DNA of 64,000 bases, from the NCBI GenBank assembly GCA_013339895.1, contig JABACO010000015.1, forward strand, positions 1,439,633 to 1,503,632, in the 5' to 3' direction. Of the stretch, positions 1 to 11,100 are shown piece by piece. A model generated the notes under the pieces. It saw nothing but the letters and a program-made list of their open reading frames with translations. It was not told the origin of the DNA and did not search any database. Position 1 is the first letter of the stretch, and every line of letters starts with the position of its first letter. Position numbers and translations under genes: made by a program. This DNA comes from Ephydatia muelleri. Lineage: Eukaryota > Porifera > Demospongiae > Spongillida > Spongillidae.

Positions 1-249
1 TGTTGTAATGTTACTTTACTCTTTAGGGCTATTTCCGTGCCATGATTGCTTGGGGGCTAGATTATATCTTGCATGCTGGCCAGTGTCTGAGAAGTGGGAC
101 TACGGCGTTATCCGGCGATGCTGCCCGGAGTCCACAGGAAGTGACCCGAGGCCCAGTGGGTATTAATTAATGTGCCAAACAGTTTGTGCTCCATGCAGAC
201 CAATCGTTGAAGGTGAAACACGAGCGCCAAGCATTGGGTCGGACGAACC

Positions 250-385
250 ATGGCGGCTTTCATGATGGGCGAGATCATAGTTTGGTGTCAGGGTGCCCCC
301 TTAATTCAAAATGCAAGCACCTGTGCAACAAGAATTTTCTTCTCCTGCAGCACATGAAGCACATCCCCAACGCCAACCCGCAGGA
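250..385 (+). pseudogene. Tyrosylprotein sulfotransferase relic (copy 1)
   Basis: A fragment of about 135 bp resembles the middle of the TPST-like exon at 27180-27997. It has the stretch read as AFMMGEIIV and, in another frame, LCNK..LLLQHMKHI, the region that in the intact paralogues includes the conserved Cys and the PAPS-binding Lys. The frames do not join, and no P-loop or start is present upstream, so it is a relic of a further family member. It is closest to the 27 kb paralogue. Confidence 0.7.
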
Positions 386-399
386 TTCGTACAAGTCAA

Positions 400-1858
400 A
401 GAGAATTATTTTATCCATGTACAATTTGGACTAAAAATTGGAGAGAAAAAGATAATTGGCGATAACTTCAATAGTTAATTTGATCTCTCTAAAACTGGGA
501 GTAAGTCATTGGCAGTTTGAACTTTTGCTTGATCATACCTTAGGCATCTATAAGATAACTTGAAATGAGTGGTCATTTAGGCGAATCATGCACGCAACGA
601 GGTCGTAACGATATACGTGTATATGGTACAGTACTACGATGCGGTGCAACAGCCGGCGCTATAAAACATTTAAAAAGCACGCACGCACCGACTACAGCAC
701 CTCCTATACTTTTGATCCATGCATTTGGCATTCTATAGCAACCTTTTCGCCACACAGAAATGATTTTACATACACGCCGGCACACACACTGATGCATTAT
801 ATGGGACAGTTTCCGCGAAAATTGCCCCACGGTTAAAATGTTATAAAAATGCATCGCGTTTGAATCGCTATAACTTCTCAACGGATAATGCTATCGACTT
901 CCTATTTTCAATACTTCATACTACACCATTTCACTATGAAGTGTTGAATATAGGAAGTCGATAGCGTTATCCGTTGGGAAGTTATAGCGGTTCAAATGCG
1001 ATGCATTTTTATAACATTTTTAACCGTGGGGCAATTTTCGCGGAAACTGTACTATAATTATAGAGCTGCCAGACGTTATAAAAATTTGCCTGTCCCTCAG
1101 AATCTGTCAGCCCTCCATGCATAAACCCGTGCTTGCATGCACTCGTATATATGGAAGCGCGTGCGTGCAGTCCCCTTACAAGTTCACTGTTTAGTATTTC
1201 TATTTGACACATGCATCTCGACCTCATGCAAGAAGTGGCCTCAGTATTGCATGCACATTGTTAGCTTTTCAGTATTATGCATATAAAGTCGTATCTATAT
1301 ATAGAATTGGCGCTATTCTAAAAAATATGCTGCCGGTCCCGGATGCACGCATGCATGCAAACATATTTGGTACATGTACCTCAATGAAGTAACTGCTGCC
1401 TGGTGGCGCTATTTACTTGTAGCGAACATGTCCTTGGAAAGAGGGTGGAGCCGGGTATGCACAGTCCTTTTGTCCAGTTATCTATATACATGTGCTCAAA
1501 CGATCTATGCTTCATTGGGTTGCGTGGGCAACAGGTTTCACATCATGGTATCAAATGAATGCAGGTGGGATTTAAAATCTTTTATTGGTAAAGAAGAAAC
1601 GCCTCCTCTCCTTCCCCCTCTCCCCCCCCCCCCCCCCCCCCTACCCTTCTAAACAAATGCAAGATGCCTGCATGAATGAGCCTCCTCCCCGCCCCCAACC
1701 CAAGTGTGCTTTAGAAGCCTCTAACGCAATTGTGCTTTATAAATTTAAAGATTACAATGTATACATGTCTATTTCGAAATGCACTGAATTGCATGAAGTA
1801 TACCATAATTGTATTTCAAATATTGATTGGGAAGAGGTACGCAAGTTCCCAAGCCATC
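400..1858. other. Intergenic region upstream of TPST-A1 (copy 1)
   Basis: About 1.4 kb without a credible gene. It contains the foldback MITE (803-1050) and a poly-C tract around 1621-1642 (shorter in copy 2). Short open frames here have no family resemblance. It presumably includes the TPST-A1 promoter. The same region in copy 2 is about 36640-38097. Confidence 0.6.
803..1050. mobile_element. Foldback MITE with ~115-bp inverted arms (copy 1)
   Basis: The left arm starts GGGACAGTTTCCGCGAAAAT and includes the CGCTATAACTTCTCAACGG block. The right arm (about 935-1050) is its inverted complement with few mismatches, around a short centre near 920-935. There is no coding capacity. This is typical of a foldback-type non-autonomous DNA transposon. 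The outermost CCC of the right arm is missing here but present in copy 2. Confidence 0.8.
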
Positions 1859-2649
1859 ATGCTTGAATCGTCAGTTCGGCGCAAGATCATTTTCCTGCTT
1901 TCCGTTGCGTACAGCATTTGCCTCCTGAACAGGCTGAGCTCCCCTTATATATGCGTCACACCAAAGGAGGATGCACCGCTAACCAAAGATGCCAACATCT
2001 GGAAACCCAAGCCACTCGCATCCCGACCGGTCGTCTTCGTGGGCGGGTGTCCACGGAGTGGGACGACGCTCACCAGGGCGATGCTGGACGCACATCCGGA
2101 CATTCGTTGCGGGCAAGAGACTCATGTGATCCCCTCTGTACTCGATTCTTACGAACGGATTGTCCAGATGGGACGTCAAGGCCTCGAGAACTCGGACGTG
2201 TCGGATGGAACCCTGTTCCGTGCCACAAAGGCTTTCGTCTCCAAAATAATTGAGGGTCACGGTGCCCCTTCCAAGTACCTGTGCAACAAGGACCCGCTCC
2301 TCCTCCAACACATGCAGACCATAGCGCGGATGTTCCCCAAGGCCAAGTTCCTGCTCATGGTCCGGGACGGTCGGGCCGTGACCCATTCCATCGTGAGTCG
2401 GAACATCGTCATCACCAACGTGGACATTACGAGTCACATCAACGTGGCAGCGTTCTGGTGTGTCGCAACAAAGATGATGATAACCGATTGCACACAGATG
2501 GCCGAGCAGTGCATGATTGTGTTCTACGAGAAGCTGGTGGGCGACCCTTCCACGCAGATGAAGGAGGTGCTTCGCTTCTTAGACATCCCTTGGCACGATA
2601 ACGTCCTCCGCCATCACGAGATGATAGGATCAGAGGTTTTCCTTTCCAA
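1859..2649 (+). CDS. TPST: TPST-like sulfotransferase, large exon A1 (copy 1)
   Basis: Golgi-type protein-tyrosine sulfotransferase, predicted to move sulfate from PAPS to tyrosines of secreted proteins. The ATG opens a type II topology: a short basic N-terminus and a membrane anchor at about residues 9-24. The 5'-phosphosulfate loop CPRSGTTLTRAMLDAHPDIR (from residue 64) keeps the Arg of PRSGTT. Glu87 matches the catalytic base, and Lys144 in LCNKDP matches the PAPS-binding Lys. Both Cys pairs are kept (84/142 and 211/218). The usual GEETR..PR is here GQETHVIPS, so the two substrate-binding arginines are His89 and Ser93. The exon ends in AA|GTAAGT, the same place (LSK|) where a junction with a known TPST C-terminus would fall. 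The phase fits the terminal exon at 4640, giving about 322 residues against ~370 in human TPST. Confidence 0.85.
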
Positions 2650-2770
2650 GTAAGTCGCTTCACTAACACATTTGAATTAGTGCATTGTTGTTAAATAGCT
2701 AGGTACAGAGCCATGCTGAATAAATTAATGTACGCTGCTGTTATAACGGCCAGTGGGGATAGAATGCTTG

Positions 2771-2826
2771 GCCTCGTCCCCAGGTCGTATTTTTGTATTA
2801 TATATAAATATGGCCTGGGGACGAGA
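2771..2826. mobile_element. Mini inverted-repeat element, CTCGTCCCCAGG family (copy 1)
   Basis: A 56-bp palindromic unit with inverted ends CCTCGTCCCCAGG and CCTGGGGACGAG around an AT-rich centre. Related ends occur at 26863-26936, and single ends near 3363 (GGGGACGAGAC) and 34173. This suggests a dispersed family of tiny MITE-like elements. Confidence 0.55.
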
Positions 2827-3404
2827 CTAGCTAGACGTACCGGTGATGTAATACATTCGGTGCACCGAGACTAGAGGTATGCTACTCCTGTTATTGGTGG
2901 AAGTTATTCGCTAGCGACGGAGGATGTACAATCCAGTCAGCTCACAGCGCGTCGAATCAATTCTTTGAGTTCCAATTGTTATCACTTACATTCTGGTACA
3001 AAATGCTGGTTAACATTGGAAATCAAGAATTACGTTATTTTTATTTTATTATTATTATATATATTTTTTGCTGAGCGTGTGGGGCTATTCAACACCAAAG
3101 ACGAATATCGCATACGTACTCAGTGGTCGGGATGTCTTCCAACGGTTACGGGAGCTACTTTGGCTACGCCGTTCTCAGTGTGCAACTTCTCGTCATTCTC
3201 AGGCCTCGAAAGACTGAACCGCGAGATAGCCGTTGCAAGGCGCACGGGTAATCGCAGGCTTGGATCATGTATGGCTATAGGTGACGTCTCAACGATGTAT
3301 CCATGCAGAGACAATATCTATCTCTGATCCATGAGACCTCGACTGCGAAAAGTATATAAGGCTGGGGACGAGACTGGCACAAATTTTTGGTGCACGCCGT
3401 TGTT

Positions 3405-4198
3405 ATGCGCGAACCAGCCGTTTCATTTTTCGGGCCAATATCACGACACGAAGCTCTTTTCTTCTTTTGCGTCGTGGTCAACACTTGCTCCCTGAACATG
3501 CTCATGCAGACACCTTACTTCTGCGCAGCACCGGAAGGCGCCTCTCCCTCCACATTGACATCGAAGGCGCTTTCATCTCGGCTTGTCATCTTAATTGGAG
3601 GGCATACAGGGAGCGGAACGACACTCGCCAGAGCGATACTGGACGCACACCCAGACATTCGCTGCCGAATCGAGTCCATGGGTATGCATAAAATATTGCA
3701 GCTGTATCGGGACGTGCATGAGCTGGATGTCGCTGCCGTGCGCCTCGAGGGCGCGGGAATACCAAGGCGTTTGATTAATCGAGCCTCGAGAGCCTTCCTG
3801 GCCGAAATCTTTGCAGAACGTGAGAATGGCTCTTCCTCCAGCGCTAAATATCTGTGCTACAAGGGCCCCCTATTGCCAGACATGAGTGCGCTTTCGGCGC
3901 TTTTGCCCAAGTCCAAATTCATATTTATGTTGAGGGATGTTAGGGCCGTAGCCCACTCCGTCGTGAACGGTCTGAACATCAGTCACCTCCTTATAGCCCG
4001 AGTCTGGAACAAGTTGGTAAAAATGACGGTCGAAGACTGTTCCCTTTTAGCCAACAGGTGCATGATTGTGTTCTACGAGAAGCTGGTGGGCGACCCTTCC
4101 ACGCAGATGAAGGAGGTGCTTCGCTTCTTGGACATCCCTTGGCACGATAACGTCCTCCGCCATCACGAGACGATAGGATCAGAGGTCTTTCTCTCCGA
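3405..4198 (+). CDS. TPST: TPST-like sulfotransferase, large exon A2, divergent active site (copy 1)
   Basis: Second TPST-like exon. I chose the ATG followed by REPAVSFFGPISRH because it is in frame in both copies; copy 2 also has an upstream in-frame ATG at 40619. A hydrophobic anchor (ALFFFCVVVNTCSLNML) follows. The phosphosulfate loop reads GGHTGSGTTLARAILDAHPD, so the PR of PRSGTT is TG and the conserved Arg is lost. RCGEETR..PR is RCRIESMGMHK, which keeps the catalytic-type Glu but loses the first substrate Arg. LCNKDP is LCYKGP, with the Lys kept. The Cys pair near the C-terminus is kept. The exon ends GA|GTAAGG in the phase that fits the terminal exon at 4640. The enzyme may have a changed substrate or be inactive; the open frame argues against plain decay. 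Confidence 0.82.
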
Positions 4199-4639
4199 GT
4201 AAGGTTCAATTGCGCACGTGCATGGTGTGACCTTCCTTCCATCCCTGTTCACACCCTCCTCGTGACCACACAATTACGATGTAGTGGTAGGAGGAGGAAG
4301 AGAAACATTTCAGTTACACTGAGAATTGTCTCTTCCTTTGCCCGTGGACCAGATCTTACATTATCCAATTGTTAATTTGTCCATTTTGTTCATTTGCATG
4401 TAGTCTTGAGCTCAGTATCCCTTTTTGTACTGTGGGTCACTTGCAGTGCTATATCTGTTTAGTGCTATATCTGTTTAGCAGCTGTTCCTATTGCTGGACA
4501 AGTGTTTTGGCATGTCCTCACTCAATGACTTAGCAGCTGTTGTGTTGATGATGTACTACAGCAATGCACCCACATAGATACTTTGCTCTATCTCTTTTTG
4601 TTGCTTTCTTCTTTCATGTAACTTCATACCACCATGTAG

Positions 4640-4817
4640 AATGGAGCCTTCGACTGATCAGGTGAAGAAGCCAATCAACACGGAGTCCTTGGATACATGG
4701 CGTACTAGCATACCACCGGCCATCTTGGAGCAGATATGGGAGGAGTGTGACATGCTGAAAGAGTTAGGTTACCCCAAGTACACTGCTGACAGCATAGCAT
4801 CAAATTTGACAGTATAA
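4640..4817 (+). CDS. TPST: TPST shared terminal exon (copy 1)
   Basis: A TTCATACCACCATGTAG acceptor is followed by A|ATG GAG CCT. After joining to A1 or A2 it reads (K/E)MEPSTDQVKKPINTESLDTW and continues for 58 codons to TAA. Human TPST continues LSK|IERSTDQVIKPVNLEAL, so this is the expected C-terminal exon. The intron from A2 is 441 bp. A1 has no terminal exon of its own between 2650 and 3404, so A1 must either splice over A2 to this exon or end early at its donor-overlapping stop. Confidence 0.85.
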
Positions 4818-4855
4818 ATGTATTTTATCTCGCACATCATTTCTGACACATATAT

Positions 4856-4960
4856 CCACATGACCTTTATGTACTTTCACATGACCTTCATGTACCCTCA
4901 CATGACCTTCAGGTACCCTCACATGACCTTCACGTACCATCATATTATGACCTTTTACAA
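4856..4960 (+). repeat. CACATGACCTTCA minisatellite, ~20-bp unit (copy 1)
   Basis: About five imperfect units of CATGACCTTCAxGTACCCTCA just after the TPST stop. Each unit carries TGACCTTCA; its complement TGAAGGTCA fits the extended nuclear-receptor half-site TNAAGGTCA. The same array in copy 2 is about 42137-42235, and a longer related one follows the terminal exon at 33118-33410. Confidence 0.8.
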
Positions 4961-5029
4961 CACCCTCATCCACTTTGAGCCAAAGTCTGCCAACGGATGC
5001 TGTGTGCAGTAATAGAATGAAGGGAAGCA

Positions 5030-5367
5030 GGGACCATGGGAGGAGGGACCATGGGAGGAGGGGTCATGGGAGGAGGGACCATGGGAGGAGGGGTCATGGG
5101 AGAAGGGACCATGGAAGGAGGGGTCATGGGAGAAGGGACCATGGGAGGAGGGACCATGGGAGGAGGGGTCATGGGAGGAGGGGTCATGGGAGGAGGGGTC
5201 ATGGGAGAAGGGACCATGGAAGGAGGGGTCATGGGAGAAGGGACCATGGGAGGAGGGGTCATGGGAGGAGGGGTCATGGGAGAAGGGACCATGGAAGGAG
5301 GGGTCATGGGAGGAGGGGTCATGGGAGAAGGGACCATGGAAGGAGGGGTCATGGGAGGAGGGGTCAT
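5030..5367. repeat. 15-bp minisatellite ATGGGAGGAGGGGTC (copy 1, ~22 units)
   Basis: A perfect to near-perfect 15-bp array in the TPST 3' region. Variants are GGGACC/GGGGTC and GGAAGG/GGGAGG. Because 15 is a multiple of three, several frames on both strands stay open through it; these are not genes. Copy 2 has only about 12-13 units. Confidence 0.95.
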
Positions 5368-5535
5368 GCAGTCTCTACTCTGTACCATGTGTGGTGCAAG
5401 GTTCATCTGTGTTACGTGTTGGGTAAAGGGAGGGGAGATGTGTGCAGGCATGCTCACAGGAGGCCTACATGGTATTGGTGCAATTAAAAATGAAATATAA
5501 AATAATGGTACAAGTTAATATGCACTGCCATAGCT

Positions 5536-8100
5536 CTAGTCTCGTCTTGACAATGCCTTTTGCATATCAGTGATGATATTCTGAGCACATGTCAATATTT
5601 CCAAGCACTTGAGCTCTTTCTTGTCTGCCAGAGCTAAGGTATAGAAAAGAACAACTGCCATGGTAACAACTGCCATGGTAACAAGACTCCATTCTCAAGG
5701 CATTTAAAGTTGCATGTTAGCTAATACAGTTCATCATCTTGAACATTGTCCAATTCTTTCTTATTCACAATAATACTCCTTTGTTGGATTACATTGTCCC
5801 ACATATTCAAGAACTCAAAGGCTTAAAGAAATAAGTTATCTAGTACAAGGCAGAAACCATCTTAGGGCCTGTTGATATTAAAGCAGGTTTTGATATGAAG
5901 ACTCAGGAACATGGGCACATGAGGACATAGGAGCATGGGCACATGTGAACATAGGAACATGGGCAGGTGCGAACATTGGAACATGGGTACGTGTGAACAT
6001 AGGAATATGGGCAGGTGTGAACATAGGAACATGGGCACATGTGAACATGGGCACATGCAAACATAGGCACATGCAGACATAGAAGCATGGGCACATGCGA
6101 ACATAGGCACGTGCGGGCATAGGAACATAGGCACGTGCGGGCATAGGAACATAGGCACGTGCGGGCATAGGAACATAGGCACGTGCGGGCATAGGAACAT
6201 AGGCACGTGCGGGCATAGGAACATAGGCACGTGCGGGCATAGGAACATAGGCACGTGCGGGCATAGGAACATAGGCACGTGCGGGCATAGGAACATAGGC
6301 ACGTGCAGGCATAGGAACATAGGCACATGCGGGCATAGGAGTATGGGCATGTGAGAGCAAAGGAACATGAGAACGTGGGAGCAGAGGAGCAAGGAACACA
6401 CATCCATCGAACATCTTACAAGTGAACAGATTGACAATATCACTGGGGTCCATGTGTGCATCCATGATGGCATTCCTTGGGACGGAAGGCAAAGGGTTAA
6501 AGGAGAGGGACGAGAGGGGAGGTAGGTGCCTTACTTGTATTGGTTTATGATGGCCAAAGCAAAGAACTCCTCAAAATGGACAGAGACCAGAACTTTTGCA
6601 GCCCATGTGGCCTCCCAGAGACGAAACACATGTTCATATTCGAACTCTGACGACCAGGATGCATATATCACATGATCACTCCTCCCAAACTACGTAAGTA
6701 ATCAAGTGTACAATCACTGATGACCACACCCACCCACCAAGCCTAAGCAACGATGTGTAGTTTTTGTCAACAAAATAAACTTGATTTGTGAACATGAAAC
6801 CACAAGCAAAAAACAAGCATGCATCATTCTATAAACATATTAACATCCTGGTCTGGCTAATTGATCACATTAACCCTCCTCATCCCCAGCACAATCCTCT
6901 CTCCACATACACATAGACACACACACACAAATGACCCTCTGTACCTCTTTTAAAGCCCACCAGAAACCAACGGTAGCAATAAAACAGACTGTCACCCATT
7001 GGCTTTTCCTGAAGGTATTGAAAGAAATCTGTATCTGTCACCTGAGAGGATGGGAGGGGTGAGGAGGGGGAGGGTGGGGGCAATGAAGAGTAATCAAAAT
7101 TACGCATCAGAATGTTGCGAGGACACAACACTACCAGCCTTGATCAAATCACATCAATCACATTTATACTCCCTCCCTTCCATCACCTCTCTCCTCCCAC
7201 CTGCCCCTCCCTCTCTCACCTACCTCCCTTCCATCACCTCTCTCCTCCCACCTGCCCCTCCCTCTCTCACCTCCTCCCTTCCATCACCTCTCTCCTCCCA
7301 CCTGCCCCTCCCTCTCTCACCTACCTCTCTCCTCCCACCTGCCCCTCCCTCTCTCACCTACCTCTCTCCTCCCACCTGCCCCTCCCTCTCTCACCTACCT
7401 CCCTTCCATCACCTCTCTCCTCCCACCTGCCCCTACCTCCCTTCCATCACCTCTCTCCTCCCACCTGCCCCTACCTCTCTCCTACTACCTCGCTTCCTCA
7501 CCTCCTCCCACTCCCTCTCTCCTACCTCCTGCTCCCCTCCTACCTCCCCCTCACCTCTTACCTCCCCCTCCCTCTCACCTCCCACTCTCCTCCTACCTTC
7601 TCCCCCTCCCCTCCTACCTCTCCCTCACCTCTTACCTCCCCCCCTCCCTCTCTCCTCCTACCTACCTCCAGTAGCTCCCTCAGATTGGTCATTCGTGTGT
7701 TCATACCAACTTCAGGTGGAAACAATTCTCTTTGTGTCGCCATCAGCTTCAAGTAACAGCTGTATGCAAGTGACTCTGAGAGAAGGCAGAGAGAGACACA
7801 GTGTGGCATGTACAAATCTTGATACATGCACATGTGCATACATGCATACAAACATACACGTCACATACACACATACTCATACATGTGTATGAGATTACGT
7901 GTGTGCCCCTCCCACCTGTAATGCTCAATCCCCCGGACACCTCACCGGACACAACCTTCAGCCACTGCCCCAACCAAGCCTCACCAGCCCCTCCACCTGT
8001 AATGCCTCACCATCGTCAAACACCACAAGCAGAGGTGCCAGAAGGTCACACATCCCCTGGGAGTACCCATCACTCATGTGAGCCCAGACGTAGCTGAACA

Positions 8101-8151
<51 letters not shown>

Positions 8152-11100
8152 ATGGAAGGAAAAATTGATTGAAAGAACGTAACAACTTCTGATTGCAAAA
8201 ATCAGAAGTCATTTTCACTGAGCAGCAATGCGCTGTGCACAAGAATCACTGTCTTGTCACATGCAGCTGCATTCACTGTCTTGTCACATGCAGCTGCATT
8301 CACTGTCTTGTCACATGCAGCTGCATTCACTGTCTTGTCACATGCAGCTGCATTATGATGATTAACTACAACAGCATAATTATGCTCAATAATGCTTAAT
8401 AACTTTTAATAATTCCTACCTGGTGATAATGTTTCTTAGTTTAGTGAGATTTTCCTCTTGTTTAAAGTACCTAAGAATTGGGAGAGGGGGGAGGGATGGG
8501 GGGGGGGGGGGGGGAGAGGGAGGGAGGGAGGTATGAGGGAGGGAGGAAGGAGAAAAGAAAGGGGAGAGTGAGGGAGAATATGGAAGTAGAAGTTAGTCTG
8601 ACAGCACGTCCAACCCATGACCATCAACACCATACCACAGCAAAGATAACCTACTCACCAGTACTCACGATCGCATCTCGGAATGTCCTTGTCAATCTTG
8701 TACAGTTCATCCATAAACGCCTGGGCCTTTGGGTCCACAGGTACAATGATCTCCCCCTCCTCCTCTTCCTCCTCCTCCTCCCCCTTCTTCACACCAGGCT
8801 CAGCAGCTGACTCCTTAGTTTCGTAGGTGGAGATTGAGGTGGAGAGATCCTCAGCAGGTGCTGGGGCCCTCACTTCAGCATCGCAGTACGAGTAGAAGGC
8901 CTCCGCTGTTGTGTGGCTACACTCCTCTACGTGGATCTGTATCTCGTCAACACTCCCAAGCAAGGCAGCTGGAACGTTTCCCGACCCCACCTCCATCTTG
9001 GGGGCGGGAGCAGCAGAATCGGTAGACGGGACCCTCCCGAGGGGGGCGATGCCCGAATACCCCGCCTCCTGCAAACAAGGACCGTTCGGCATGGCTCCTC
9101 CCACTTCCCGTGCCCCCGTGTCGCCGCCTGATCCTTCCGCGACCTCCTCGGTTGCCCCCGGCAACCCCGAGGTCTCCCCTTGGGCGGATTTGGGGGCGGA
9201 GACGGCAGACGGAGTACTAAGCACCCTCCTCCACGCCTTGGCAGAGTCTGTGTGCCTCTGCAGTTGCTGGTGGGTGTAAAGTTCATTGAGGGGTCTCCAC
9301 TCGTCCATAAGCCGGCTGTAGTCAGCGACACACTGCCTGCGAATGGTGGAGCATTGGTCTGGAGTGTTGCTCGGATGGTAGAGGCCTAGGAGGTATGGCC
9401 ACACCTACAGGGAGTGGTTTGTGATGGAGTGTGCTTTTTATGCGAGAATCCTCTATGGTGAGGTGTGAGTGTGTGAGTGTGTGTACGTGCACGTTTGTGA
9501 GCATGTTGTGAGTGTGCTGTTAGCATGCATATGCGAGTGAGTGGATGTGGATGTGTGCATGTTCAGTGTGCATGTATGTGTGTGGATGTGTGCATGTTCA
9601 GTGTGTGTGTGTGTGTGCATGTATGTGTGTGGATGTGTGCATGTTCAGTGTGCATGTATGTGTGTGGATGTGTGCATGTTCAGTGTGTGTGTGTGTGCAT
9701 GTATGTGTGTGGATGTGTGTGGATGTGTGCATGTTCAGTGTGTGTGTGTGCATGTATGTGTGTGGATGTGTGTGGATGTGTGCATGTTCAGTGTGTGTGT
9801 GTGCATGTATGTGTGTGGATGTGTGCATGTTCAGTGTGTGTGTGAGTGTGCATGTGTGTGTGTGGATGTGTTAGTGTGCATGTGTGCACACATGTAATTG
9901 CACAGTTGTGTGTGGGCGCGTGCAATTGCAAGGTGTGTGCACATCTCTACTGCTTCGTTGACCACAGACCACTGGAAGGAAATACCAGCCAACCAAAGTG
10001 GCTTCTACAAAACAACTCCAGGAACTGTACCTTTGGTCTAAGGCTGCTGGCCACGCCTCCCAAGTAGACGGCCTTCAGAAGGTCTCTCCATTGTGTGCCC
10101 TGCACATTTGAGGGAGGAGGAAAGGGTTAAGGGCAAATATATGTACGCATGCAGATACATGTATCCTGTGCAAAGGATACATGTATCTGCATGACTCCCA
10201 TAGCAAACCTGCTGATCTTGTTGGAACTGCTTCCACGTGGCTTCATCAAGCCCATCATGTGTCTCCACGGTTACCACGTCATTAGTGCTGATCATATGAG
10301 ACAACCTCTTCTTCATGTTGTGCACGTGACGACAGTATGACCACCCTTGGTGCAGGAATGGGGAGGAGGAATGGGATTGAGGAGAAATGGGGAGGAATGG
10401 GGAGGAGGAAGAATGGTGGAAGGATGAATGGGGAGGAGATGGAGTGGGGAGAAGGAGATGGAGGAAGATGATGGTTGACATTCTAAGCAACATACTTACA
10501 GCCATAGAAGTATCTTGCTAGCAGCTGTCTGGAAACCTTGGTTTGAAATTTCTCCCAGTCCTTCCTATGATATGAAAACCACCTGTTAAATAATCACCTC
10601 CACATCACTGCTGCTGAGATGTTCATAGCTACATGTTTATTAACTGGCATGAGTGGCTACATGTTTATTAACTGGCATGAGGTGCCACATGTTTATCAAC
10701 TGGCGCAGCCAATTAAAAATCGTCCACTCCTGGTTAATGAATTATTGCTCCACAGTACGTAGTAACACCCAATGGAGCATGTAACGCTTTTATGTGACTG
10801 TGATGCGCTCTCGTGTAGACATATGTGCCACAACTCCCCTGGGTTGGGGTTTAATTAAGATTATTGTCAATTAACATTTACATGTATTGATTGTAATACA
10901 AAACCCATCAAGGAGTAGATGTTATGCCCAGTCCCCAGGACTTGCACCCCATCTCAAATTGGTCCCTTATATAAGGTCACCAGAATACAGTTCCCATCCC
11001 AAATTGGTCCCCAGGCTTAGCTCCTGTCCCAATCTGGTGCCCAGACTTTTTTCTTCTCTTCAAATAGTTACTGTGCCCATATTGTGATAAGAGTGTAGCT

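Noticed and set aside
5036-5500. Long open frames on both strands through GGGAGGAGGGGTC repeats
   Set aside because: The 15-bp period keeps frames open; no conserved domain, and unit number differs freely between copies.
5862-6492. Three overlapping minus-strand frames encoding PMPARAYV- or HVPMFLCP-type repeats
   Set aside because: They arise from the 24-bp intronic minisatellite; the SGSM donor at 6412-6419 and last exon at 5536-5633 show this is an intron.
9525-9897. Cys/Val-rich frames (VCVDVCMFS repeats)
   Set aside because: Translation of a GT-rich minisatellite inside an SGSM intron.
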